From contig NC_134643.1 of assembly GCF_030463565.1 (NCBI RefSeq), positions 119,205,809 through 119,269,808 of the forward strand: a DNA stretch of 64,000 bases, read 5' to 3'. The notes under the pieces were generated by a model, which was given only the letters and a program-made list of their open reading frames with translations, had not been told where the DNA came from and searched no databases. The position numbers were made by a program, and so were the translations under genes. Shown here piece by piece: positions 48,136 through 60,400 of the stretch (within the stretch, counting starts at the first letter, position 1; each line of letters opens with the position of its first letter). The stretch comes from Pelecanus crispus. Taxonomy: Eukaryota; Chordata; Aves; Pelecaniformes; Pelecanidae.

Positions 48136-51100
48136 ATTCCTTATCAGAATCTGGCCAGTGTCCTCTTCTGCTCATGTATGTTGGCCTAAGTCACCCCACC
48201 CTCCCCTTTCTCCATCATCTGTGTTTTGCGGTACAATGTCTTCCTAGATTCTTCCTTACCTTTAACTGGCTCTGCATTTCTTTTACTGGATGGATACAGT
48301 AAAAACTGCCTCTTTAAACCTGAAAAGGAATTTAATAAAAAGGAGAAATAGCCAAGGAGGGGACTTTGCTTAATCTTGTAGCCTCTTTTGTCCATCTACC
48401 CTCCCCTAATCCCTGTAGTCTCTGGGATCTATAGCATTCTGAATAGAGAAATAGCAGTATCTACTTTCCTGACTCTTTTTGAACTGACCTATGGTGGTTT
48501 CTTTTGGTTACTTCCAATGGAAATAAAATACAGAAAAGGTGAAATACAGAAATGGCTCTGAGCTCAAGGGCCAGATCTCCCTGTTGCTCTGTGGCTGCCA
48601 TGAGCACTGTTTCCATTTGTTCTCATGCTCATCCAAGAAATGTTCGGGAGTTTTTTTCTAGTAGTGGCATCACTTCATATAGATCAGGTAGGGAGTACTC
48701 AAGAGTGCCTTATGATCCATCCCCCAAAGATGTTTCCCCTTGCAAGCGTGGCTCTGAATCCCTCTGTGGCAGAATAGCAAATTGAATCTACATCTCCTAC
48801 TTCTTTGGAAAGTGCTGTCACCACCATACTGCTGGTAAGAGAGAAGCGGACACTACCTTCTATTACCTGAACCTCTTTCAACTGCGACTGTCTCCTGCGA
48901 GAATCTGGTGCTTTTAAAAGATGTCCTCCAGCTCCATCTCTCCCAAAGGAAGACCTGCCTTCTGGAGCCCACCTAAGCCAAGGTGTGAGCTAGCACCAAG
49001 TTTTGCAGAAGTCTGAGCTTCCACCTTTCTACACGCAGACCTGCGGGGAAGGGGGGAAATTTAGTCTCATGTAAACTTCAGCTGGCAGCCCTCAACAGCA
49101 TTTTCGGTAACGTCGTTCCGCACTTGCAAAAGTCCCTTCCACGGGGATTCACCCCTGTCCCAGCAGGGCAAGTCTTGTGGCAGCCCCCCTCCTCCCAGGC
49201 CACTGCTCCCACCTAGCGGTAGGAGCTCTGCGGGTTCCCCGAGCTCTGCTGTAAATTCCCCCGCCAGTCCCGCACCCACACGTCATAGAGCCAGCAAAGG
49301 TCAGGAAAGGGAAAGTCCCTCTTCAGATTTTTCAGCCCAGCTACACGCCTTTCAGATCGTTTCTTACGCTGAGTGCTACAGAAGACAGATTATGCCCCAC
49401 CCCCCAAAAAAAAGCTTTGAAACATGAAATTCCTGTTAAAAAAATTTCCTATGGGGAAGCAGCATTCTCGCCTTCCCCTGCTGGTGAGGGAATCCAGGAG
49501 GAATTCTGAACTGGATTCCCAACATACAGAGCAGTCATCAGGAGACTGTGTGGGTCGGAGAGGTAACTGGTTTAAGATTCCAAACAGGCCACCTAGATCA
49601 GCTCCCACTTGCATAATTTCAGTGGTCTTGGGTTAACCAGAGAGAGCAGGTACCTCCAAAAAAACCAGCAAATTTTGTGTTCTGCAATACAGGAACCAAC
49701 GCCTGCTTTTTCAGTAGCACCAGAGCAACAGGTCCAAAGCCCAAGTACACTCCAGAAGGTTAGGCTTAAAAGAAACACAAATATCTGAAGTTCAGTGCAA
49801 AGATCATTTATAGTCTTAAGAAAATACACAGAATGTGTGTGTGTGTGTATTTTGAAGGTAAACCTTGAACGAAGAATCTTATTTAAAAAAATAAGCATCT
49901 GACACCATTATAAAAAGTCCTCTGCAACATTAATCAAGAGGAAAAAAAAAAATCAGTTTTACAATTAGCCTGAGAAAGCGTGGGCTATACTTTAAAGATG
50001 TGCTGTATTTAAGAGGAAACTAAACCAGAGGTCATAGCCTGTTAGCATATTGATGAACTTCAAACTTCACGGTATGCCAGTAAATTTGAATAGCTAGATT
50101 GCACTAAGCACAGTAATGCATAGAAGCAAACATATTTTAACACTTACCTTAAGCAGATTTCTGCAATTTCACCAAAAGCTACTTTTACTGCGTGCATTTC
50201 TTCTGTGCTCTGACACATTCAGCATCTACTTTATTATTTAGTTCACTTAAGCTAGGCAAGATTTCCTTACCTAAATGTATTTTACTGAACTGCTACCCTG
50301 CTCTTACAAAACTATTGTGTCAATTGATTAGAAAGCAAGTGATGCAGTTAATGGTAAAAATAGTAATTGGGATAAAATCCAGAGAAAGTATTTGCACTTC
50401 AAATAGCAATAAAAATCTCTCCTGGTATAATGAGAACAGCTCTAATGAGCTAGGGATGAAAATACGAAATGTTAGAAAGCATCATCTAACAAAAACCCCT
50501 TGTGAAATTTAATTGAAGTCACTATATTTAAATATCAAAGAATGAAAATGCATAACAAATCGTACTACACTGGGGATGCAAGTATAGACTACATTCCTGG
50601 TACTATTCTGGAAAATGATCTTTAACTGCACTTGTACAGCAGAAAATATTAAACTCAATGAACTTTTCAGCTTTTACATTCTGCTATTTTTGTATTAGTA
50701 AACCAGTGGCAATTACAGAGTTATCTACTGAATGGAGTCTTTTGAACCGGAAACACAATTGAGTATCTAATTTTAATTCTGACAGGAAATCAAAATGAGT
50801 AAAATAATAATCTTTTTTAACCCTGTACAGGCTTCTGAAAGGGCTTTTTTTTTTCCTTTTTTTTTTTTTTTAAAGATACTATTTCTCTCAACTTTCTCTT
50901 GCAGTAGGCAAAGAACTCAGTAGAATTTCATCAGGAAGTTCCAGCAACAAACACATCAGGTCAGAAATTAGAAAGAAATACTTTTTTCATGGAAGACCAA
51001 ACAAGGGGTCTTGAAATTATATCAAGATAAAGGGGATGGCCTTTCCCGCTGCCAGTTCAACTACAGTTTGTAGGCCAAACTGCACTAATCACAGAGGACA

Positions 51101-51325
51101 ACATCTGGACACATGCAACTGTTGTCAAGATAACAACAAGGATAACTTGCAAGATGAGTCATCGCAAATAAAACATTACCTTTTTTTCCTCCCTTTTTTT
51201 TTTTTTTTCCCGAAGTGACATTTAAGTGGACTGAAATGTCTAATACTGGCTTTATATCTATCCATGATTTAGGTAGGTCCACAGAATTAAAATGAATTAG
51301 CCAAGACATTTTTATATGCAGCACA
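48136..51325. other. Region between BIC and MRPL39, second part
   Basis: No gene is supported. A GC-richer patch near 49,040-49,280 has overlapping frames on one strand without domains. A GT microsatellite lies at about 49,834-49,850 and T-rich runs at about 50,846-50,872 and 51,187-51,208. Confidence 0.45.
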
Positions 51326-51349
51326 AATAAGTCATGTAAAAATACACAT

Positions 51350-51355
51350 TTTATT
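51350..51355 (-). terminator. MRPL39: Predicted MRPL39 poly(A) signal
   Basis: AATAAA on the minus strand begins 27 bases after the last base of the TAA stop, which predicts a very short 3' UTR of about 50 bases. A more distal site is possible. Confidence 0.6.
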
Positions 51356-51381
51356 ATGTACATTTAGAGGTTAAAGTTAAT

Positions 51382-51468
51382 TTAAATTGATACAGTTTTT
51401 CCTTCTTCAGTCCCATCTTTTGCCTCATGACATTCTGCTGCTGCTTCCAAATATTTTTCTTCAGTGAC
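51382..51468 (-). CDS. MRPL39: MRPL39 exon 10 (terminal)
   Basis: Acceptor TTTCTGCAG/GTC; encodes a variable acidic C-terminal tail ([17 protein letters not shown] and further) and ends in TAA at 51,384-51,382. The VTE start agrees with the human tail, while the rest is poorly conserved as expected. Confidence 0.88.
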   Translation of the reverse strand, partial: VTEEKYLEAAAECHEAKDGTEEGKTVSI

Positions 51469-54400
51469 CTGCAGAAACATAACAATTCTGTTATATTTTT
51501 AAACATGATTTAATTCTCCTTGATCCTGGAAATCCTCCCCTCATACTGTCACTGTAACAAGAAAGGACAGCCTACAAAGACAATTATTGTCTCCAAAATT
51601 AAACAACCTGAATTACAGGCCTCTTCAAACTCATTTCATAGAAAAATATCATGGGTTAGGCTCTGAGCACATCCTTGGCTAATGAGTTTCAGCAGACATA
51701 CAGCATTTTTTTTCTCTCTCTCTTGCCACACCAGTAAGTAAAATATTTGACCTGAAGGCTCCAAAACATCTGCTGTTTAATTCTTATGAAGATTTCACAC
51801 ATTTAAGCTTGCCTTGAAAGTAAGTATCTGGTTATAAGCGCTTTATGATATTTTGTAGTTCCACTTATCTTATAAACTTGCCTTTTGCATTTATTCAGTC
51901 ATTGTAAAGCTTCTCTTGGATAAGTACATTTCAACTTTGAAACACTGGTTGTTTAACAGAGGTGTGTTTGCAAGAAACTCTTATTTTCCATTTAGTTTTT
52001 AAACAGGCAAAATATACTCAAAGTAGTGCGTTTATGCAGCTTACTGAAATAGCATTCCCTTTTACCTGCAGTAACTTCCACCTAGGTTCACCCAGTAGTA
52101 TTAGATTTTATCTCTGCATTTACTCATAAGAAACATATTTGTATGTGTTCTCTCAAACCTGTGGCAGAAAACTTGTTACTACCTAAAATCTAGGTAAGTG
52201 TAAATACATTATTCTAATTTTTAGTTTTCTTATTTCATGTTCACAATTAAAACAGGAAAAAATAATTTTAAATTTTACACATATGTGATACCAACATTAA
52301 TTCTAGAGATGAATTTGAAAAATACTAATATAAAGTGATAATTAACAACAGCTTAGAGATTTCACATGTATCTGATTTTTCTTCACCTGTGAACATTTCT
52401 ATTCCTAAGGATATGTTCTTGAAGGTATTACCCATCTCTAATCATTCAAATTCTACTCTATCACAGCATATCTTTGTATTGGGTAAGCTGTACTTCACCG
52501 CTAATGAGACTTACCAGCCTCTTCGATCTTTCCAGCAGTTTGTGCCACACGGTGTGGTGAGCCTGTATTAAATGTCATTAAATGATGTTATTGCAGGCCA
52601 AAAAAAAAACCCCACCTTCTCATAGAATAGATTCTGGCAAGTGTATACAAATGATGGCACAAAACCATAACAATCCCTAATTCAGACGTTACAGCTTATG
52701 ATTTCAGTGTCCGATCTGCCCATATTCCTACAGGGGACTTGAATACATGTCTGTTAATCATATCCATTCATTGTGCAGAATCATTGAGGCAGTAATGGAC
52801 AAAAATGGGAATTAAAATCTTATGACAAGGAAGGGTACACAGAGATGAGGTGAGGAACCCAGTGCCCATTTGTCCCTTGAAAACTTCCCCAACTGAGACA
52901 ATAGCACATGTGCTAGACCACAGGTCAAAATCATGTAAACCAACAGAAATGGGAAGAAAGACTCCTGCCTCCACCCATAGTTCTGCAAAGCCTTTGTTTA
53001 AGACTGATTAGTGCTAGGACTTTTTTTTGTTACTGTTGTTAAGTCTTTCTTTGGTGCCATGGAAGACTTTGAAATAGTATCCTTTATCATGAGTATAAAT
53101 TCAAAGTTCTGCTCTTTCCTGAACCTGAATTAACACTGTCAGCAGCCTCAACTTCAGAAGATTAGCATGCACAACTAACTAGGGCAAGGTGAATGAAATA
53201 TCCATGCAGAAATTGCGCAACTGAAACACTTTCAGTATGGAAAAATAACATCAAGGGCCCTCTGACGCAAACTTTTGTAGTTCTGATTTCACATCCACAA
53301 TAGTTCCAGGAAAACAAACCCCAAATATCCAACACAGTCATCTTCACTGGCCTTCCCTTTCTGCTCCTGTTCTCACCTCTGACTTACGTTCAGCTACCAG
53401 CACAGCATATAATAAAGATCAGAAAGTAAGTCAAATGCCCTAACTTAAAGAAGGAAAACGTGTACAAAATGGATAAGTTACCTTCAGATGGATTGGCAGG
53501 GACACACCCTGGAACCTCCTTATCAATTCAGATTGGTTAGTCTGAAGATTATGAGCTGCTGTTATCTCATACTGGAAACAGAAACTTGTCCTTGGAATAT
53601 GAGGGCCTTCACTAACATCTACAAAGTCACCAAACCTGATGGGAGAAAAAAAAACCCTATGTCAAATATATTTGGAGAGAAGTACAAAACTATTTGTTTT
53701 TATTTTTGATTAGCAATTTCCTATCTATAGAACAGATGAAAGAAAACCCAGACAAATCCCAAACCAAATCTAAACAAAACCCCAGCTTAGCATTTCTACA
53801 TTTCATGAAGCAAAAGTACAGGTCACACAATTTCCTAAAAAGAATTTATGAAATTTAAACCTCAAGTCTAGAAAGAGGATCCTAGGTTTAACAAATCTTT
53901 GAAGCCATGTTGGCTTTAAAAGTGGGATAACTCCATCATTCACCAGAAAAAGATTTGTCTCGAAGATCACACATTTTCCACAGTACAGTGGAAAAATGCA
54001 GTACAACCTGCACAGGTATTTCCTTTTCAGGTCTTGGAAAACTGCAAATCAATAAGAAAAGTGAGAGACAGAAAGATGTACAGCAAAAGAACATTTAGAA
54101 CAAACCTCTCCCAGAAATCAATAGGTAAGCCCAGTTTCCCTCTTACTGAGCAAACTAGAGACTAGGAGGAAGGAGGAACAACAGATACAACATCATTCTA
54201 AAATTTCAAGAACCATCACTGCGAAGACATCTGCTCCTTTAGAGAGATTTGGACTCCAAAATCAAATGCAGAACAATTTAGCCATCTAGAAAACTGAATA
54301 TCCTACACTAGCCTAAGCTAGTCAGATTCTTTTATATGCCTGAGATACAGTACAAGCTTCCAGCCTCCAGCGTAAGAACTTGATATCTTACACTGTATCC

Positions 54401-57400
54401 CAGGAGCCAGCTCCATTCTCATCTCCACCACTACAAGGCAGTAGGCTTGCCAGTTAGGAAGATCTTGACAACTTTGAAAGAAAAGTCCACTATACAATGC
54501 TACCTCTGGTTTTCAAACAAGTATTTGGTTTGTATTTTATTCAACCTGTTAAGCTCTAGAGATTTATTTAGATTTTATGTAAAAGCATTTAAAGCAGCAA
54601 GACTTCTCTGGCACTTACCACCTTTAACATAACAAGAAATAGAAACGTAGTGAGATGCACCAAATGTTAAGTATCACAAAACAATGATTGTATTAAAAAA
54701 ACAAAAAACACCCAAACAACAACTTAAGACAGACTACAGACAGCAATGAATACAAGTGATTTCTAAACAGAAAACCATCACAAGTAACTTACTCTTCTCA
54801 CTTGCAGAGTACTTGCAATATAATCCAATCTTTCAGTGAATCATTACAGAATGAAAGTTCAGTTTTTCTCACCTATGTAACGTTACAATTCCTTCCATAT
54901 TCTGAGAAGCCTTTTGTTCTATCATCTCCATTTTGTATCTGAACAAGACAAAAAAAAGATTAAAAAAATCCTCACCTTTAACACCTAGTTCTTTTAAGAA
55001 TACTTAAGAGAGCGATTTAAGGAGCATTCTTAAAAATCATGCTCGTATTTATGTGAGCTTTGAAACAGGTTTAAATTCTTAATTTTATACGATAATGCGT
55101 GTTGTCTTGTTTCATAAAGCATGTCATACAGACCTGTTAGTCTAACTGCACTTCCTGGAAAAATTATGAAGATTATACTGAGTACTACTGAAAGGCATTT
55201 AAAGAATAACACAATCATCAAGCACAGTCAACACGGGTTCACAAAGGGAAAGTTCTGTTTCATTAATTTGATATCCTTCTATGATAAGGTCATATGCCTG
55301 GTGGATGAAGGGAAGGCAACGGTTGTAGTTTTTCTGGATTTTAGTAAGGCTTTTGATACTGTCTCTCACAGCATCCTTCTGGACAAGTTGTCCAACTGTG
55401 GGATGAGCAGGTTCACAGCGCACTGGGTGAAGAACTGGTTGAAGGGCAGAGCTCATAAGGGTAGTAGTGAATGGGGCTGCATCTGCCTGGCGACCGGTCA
55501 CCAGGGGTGTTCCTCAGGGTTCAGTTCTAGGGCCAGTTTCATTTAATACGTTTATCAATGATCTGGATGCAAGAGTTTAATACACCATTAACAAGTTTGC
55601 TGATGATACCAAACCAGGAGGTGCTGTTGACTCTCTTGAGGGACCAGAGGCCTTGCAGAAGGATCTAGATAGATGGGAGCATTGGGCTATGATTAATGGG
55701 ATGAAGCGTAACAAGTTGAAATGCCGGATTCTGCACCTAGGATGGAGTAATGCCAGGCATAAGTATAAACTGGGAGAGGAGTGGCTGGAGAGCAGCCCTG
55801 CAGAAAGGGATCTGGGGGTGCTGGTTGACAGCAGGCTCAATATGAGCCAGCAGTGTGCCCTGGCAGCCAGGAGGGCAAACCGCATCCTGGGGTGCATCAA
55901 ACACAGCATAACCAGCCAGTCAAAAGAAGTGATTATCCCGCTGTGTTCAGCATTGGTGCAGCCTCACCTTGAATACTGTGTGCAGTTCTGGGCCCCACAA
56001 TTTAAGAAGGATGTGAAGGTCCTTGAATGCATCCAGAGGAGGGCAACAAAGCTGATGAAAGGGCTGGAAGGAATGGCCTATGAGGAGCAGCTAAGGACTT
56101 CGGGCTTGTCCAGTTTGGAGAAAAGGAGGCTGAGGGCTGACCTCATTGCTCTCTACAGATTCCTGAGCAGGGGAAATGAAGAGGGAAGTGCTGAGCTCTT
56201 CTCCCTGGGATCCAGTGACAGGACACATGGGAATGGTTCAAAGCCGCACCAGGCAAGGTTTAGACTGGACATTAGGAAGCATCTTTACCAAGAAGGTGGT
56301 CAAATACTGGAACACGCTTCTTAGAGAGGTGTTCGATGCCCCAAGCCTGTCAAATCTTTAAGAGGCATTTGAATGCCCTTAGTAACACACATTAACTTGG
56401 TCAGCCCTGAATGGATCAGGCAGTTGGACTAGATGATAGTTGTAGGTCCCTTCCAACTGAAATAGTCTATTCTATTCTATTCTATTCTATTCTATTCTAT
56501 TCTATTCTATTCTATTCTATGTATATGTTATAGGAGGGCCATGCTCTCTCAGCAGTTTTATTCAAAGAGATAAAATGAACCTACTACTTCAAATAAAAAT
56601 AAGAGTTTTTCAAGTCACATGTAAGACTAGAAGACACTATCAGATCACCTGAACTGATTTTATGCAATGTGTGGTCCTCAGCAGCTGGTCATCTGCAAGA
56701 CAGCAAAGTGTTCTCTGCTCTTTCTACACATACACAGATATACATCTAAAGCTATTATCAAAAGTCAGCTCCCAGCTGCTGTCAATGCTTGCCAGCCAAC
56801 ACAGCAAAGAGATGCTAGTCCGCATGTCACATTAGTATCATCTTCATTACTAAGCTAAAAACTAGTTATTTTTGCAACTTTAGCTTTAGCGTAATTTTAT
56901 TTTGATTCACAAAATTATAAATTATTTATCATTTCCCCCATCTCTCTCCAACCACCAAAAAGCTGTGGACCAGAGAATTTTTTTTCCCCGAAACATTGCT
57001 TAAGTGGTTTTTCAGCAGAAAATACTGAAGTGTTTTGAACAAGCCTTCTTTTGTAGCACAAGCCAGAGTATTTTATCCATTTTTCTGCTGCAGAACTCAA
57101 AAACTGCATTTCATCAAATCTTCATTTGAAGATACCAGGATATGAAAAATCTACATTTCTTTGAATATGAAAGCCTTTCAACAAAGGCTGAGAGCAGCTA
57201 GCATGCCAAGTCTAACCACCAGAGCTTCAATATAAAAGCAGTGAAATCTTGAAGCTCACTATTAAAACACAAAGTTTCCATTTGGCACAAAACTACATCC
57301 AGCAAAGGTGCCTGGTGTTGGCCTCTGGAGAGAGCAATAAAAATGAAGTAAGGCAGTGTGACAACGAGAACAGAGGCATGTTCATTCAGAGTAGCAGGAG

Positions 57401-60400
57401 AAGTACCTTCTTACTTCACCTGTCACATTTTATTTTAGATTTACAAAAACAAGCAGAGATTTAAATTAATTTCTAATTGCCTTTCTAAAAGAAAGGCAAA
57501 TTCAGGCACTTACCTGTTATGTTGAAACATTTCACGTGCTACTTTTGCTTCAACATGCAGTGGTTCAAATGGCAGGTCTTTATGAATTAGCTTTCTGGCA
57601 TCCCTTGTAAGAGAATGGAAGTTGTCCTAAAAAAACAGTTGATACATATAGAACTGTCAGCACTGTTTGACAGCTGTACTGAATAGACAAAGCATAGGAA
57701 ACACTAAATATTAGTCAAAACCATAAGGATCATCTACTACAAATCATAAATGTAAGACTATTGCTGTAGGATTATAACTTGTTTCTATTTATCTGCAACA
57801 GATCATCGCTGTTTGGATGGACTGATTCAATGCCCAGTGAAATCAATAGGCATTTTTCCATCAGAAACTATACGTATTTACTGGAGTTAAACTTCTCAGG
57901 TTTTCCCCACATGATACATACACATACAGTCTTGCTACTGTTAAAATATTCATCTGTGTATCCTGTTTCCCAGAGTCATGATTCCACTTATAAATGACCT
58001 CTACTCTGATGGAATCAAAAGAAAAAAGTACTGAATAGTTAATAAATAGACACTGATCACCTTGGTCCCAAATCCAAAGCTCTGTGTACTCAGATTTGTC
58101 AATAAAAAGAAACTGTTATTAGGAGAAATTACATTTAAAATGTCACTTAGAAAAAACTTCAGATTAAGTTACTTCAACTACAAGATCATAATGAAGAAAA
58201 AGTCTGCATTGTACCAACATCGTTTTGTTAGCCACGCGCACCTCTGCTAATATTTGGGCATGAGAACGAGAATAGACACCAGACGAGTAAAACACTTGTG
58301 ATTACTCCAGCTACCAAACAGTTACGAGACTTAACGGTTTTAAATTATTAGATTTACCGAAGAGCATGAAATATAAGAAAGCTATTAAGGAAAACTTCAG
58401 CTAAATGTGTTCACGGTTCTTTTACAACAATAAACTGATTACGCTGTAAACCACTAGGTGAAAATACACATATTACATGCATTTTTATTTCCAGTGGGCT
58501 CTATTCATACAAAGGCTGTAGGGCTATGGTTGCATCTACATTACCAGGCAAGAGTGGCTGAGTAGGAGCAGATCTGCATGACTAACAAAGATGCCACCAC
58601 TGAGGTCCCAACAGCCACGCCAACTATTCTGGGAATTGTATTTCACACTAGAGCTACTGTAGCCCCATACACTTAAAACCTGTAAGTATTTGGACGACAG
58701 CTGTAGGTTTAATTTCATCTGAAAGGAACCCAGTTTGTGTGCTCTGAGACCACTCTGCCATGAAAGCCAGTATGTGGTAAATGCAGAGATTGGTTTCCAA
58801 ACAGTACTCCTGACCTAAAATAAAATACTAGTGTAGATATACCCTATGAAAAGAAAAAAACCTCGCTGTTCCCTCTCCCCTATTAGAAAAGAACCACTGG
58901 ACAAGGATGCAAGCTTTATAACTTTTTGAGGAAGAAGTTACTGTGCTTACGTTTGTTGGTTTCCAGTCATTCAGTCTATGGTCCAAAATTACATCATAAC
59001 AGAAAGCTCCAGAGATCACTGCAGTCCCAATTCCAAAGACAAAAATATTCATGTTTGTAACAAAGTACATATTTCATTGCTGTAATACACACTTATATAA
59101 AAATGAATGAAAACCAAAATGATCTCAAGAAATCCATCATAAAATTTGCAGCTGTGATTATACAGTCAAATGGCAGATTAAACACATATCAGGTCACAGA
59201 TGAGCAGAAGTTGTTACTAACCCTGTTTGTACTTCAGTAATCTTCCAACTCAATGTATACGTCATAATTCTTAGTAATTCAAGTGCTCACAAGGTTATGT
59301 AGTTATTAGGGCAAATTTCACAGAAACACACCACATCTTCTAAATACCTTACTCACGTAACTTCACAATAAAAAGGTTATGTACTCAAGTTACTAACTTC
59401 ACCTATGAAATCTGAAGTGGTGTGAAACCCAGCTGCCACAGACCAATTTTCTGTACTTCGATAACAAAATTGTTTTCAGTATAATTGCTATAAACTAAAA
59501 GCTACAACAGCAGCATGTAATACACAAGTCAATGCTAAGTACCTTCAATAATTGGAAAAGAAGCCTCTGATTTTTTTGGTAGCATTATTAAACAGTGACT
59601 TAAGAAGCAGCAAAAGACAAGACAATCAGTATAAAATACTTATATCACCTGGCACTGCCGGAGCTCTAGTCAGAGTCACTGAGTACTCATCTTTGAATGC
59701 CCGCTTTAACACACATGCCATGATCATGGCACAGGAACGCCAATAGGCCTATAAAGAGAATTTCAAAACACAGATTTATTACCTAGAAGCTAACAACCCA
59801 TACCAGATGAACATCAGCTATTCATTCCAAAAGAACACCAACATTTAACTGAATTAGGCACAAACCTAGCTGTCAACCCAAGCATTACTTTCTTCAGTAT
59901 TTAAACTCCTATTTGGAGACAATTCTCCATACACAATCAATCAATCAAAAAAATCAAAGCTGCACTTAAAATGCAAGCCAGATGTTTCCCTGGAGATATT
60001 TAAATCTGAAATCATGAATAATACAACAATATAGGTTGAAGGGGATGCCCCCACATCACCTAGCCCGCACCCTGGTCCAACTAATCATAACCATGATGTG
60101 TCAACCATTAAAAATATCTGAACTTTCATGACAACAAAGTTCAAGAAAGCAGACAGACATGGAACTGAAAGGGGCATACAGAATTAAGTGGTCATAATAG
60201 GGCTCACCTACAATGGGATAAGATACAGACTTACCTTGTTTACTTCCTCTGGATCCTCATCTTTGAAAGTAAGGAACTGAATTTCACATGATTTGGTCAA
60301 AGGTCTATATATATCCCAGACTTCACCATCCACAAGAGCTAGAACGGATTTCCTGCAATGCCATTCACTTAAGTCTAAAGAAAATGAAAAAAGTATTACA

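Noticed and set aside
60020..60090. Possible CR1-like fragment in MRPL39 intron 3 (TATAGGTTGAAGGGGATGCC, then CTGGTCCAACTAATC)
   Set aside because: The similarity is too short and interrupted to call.
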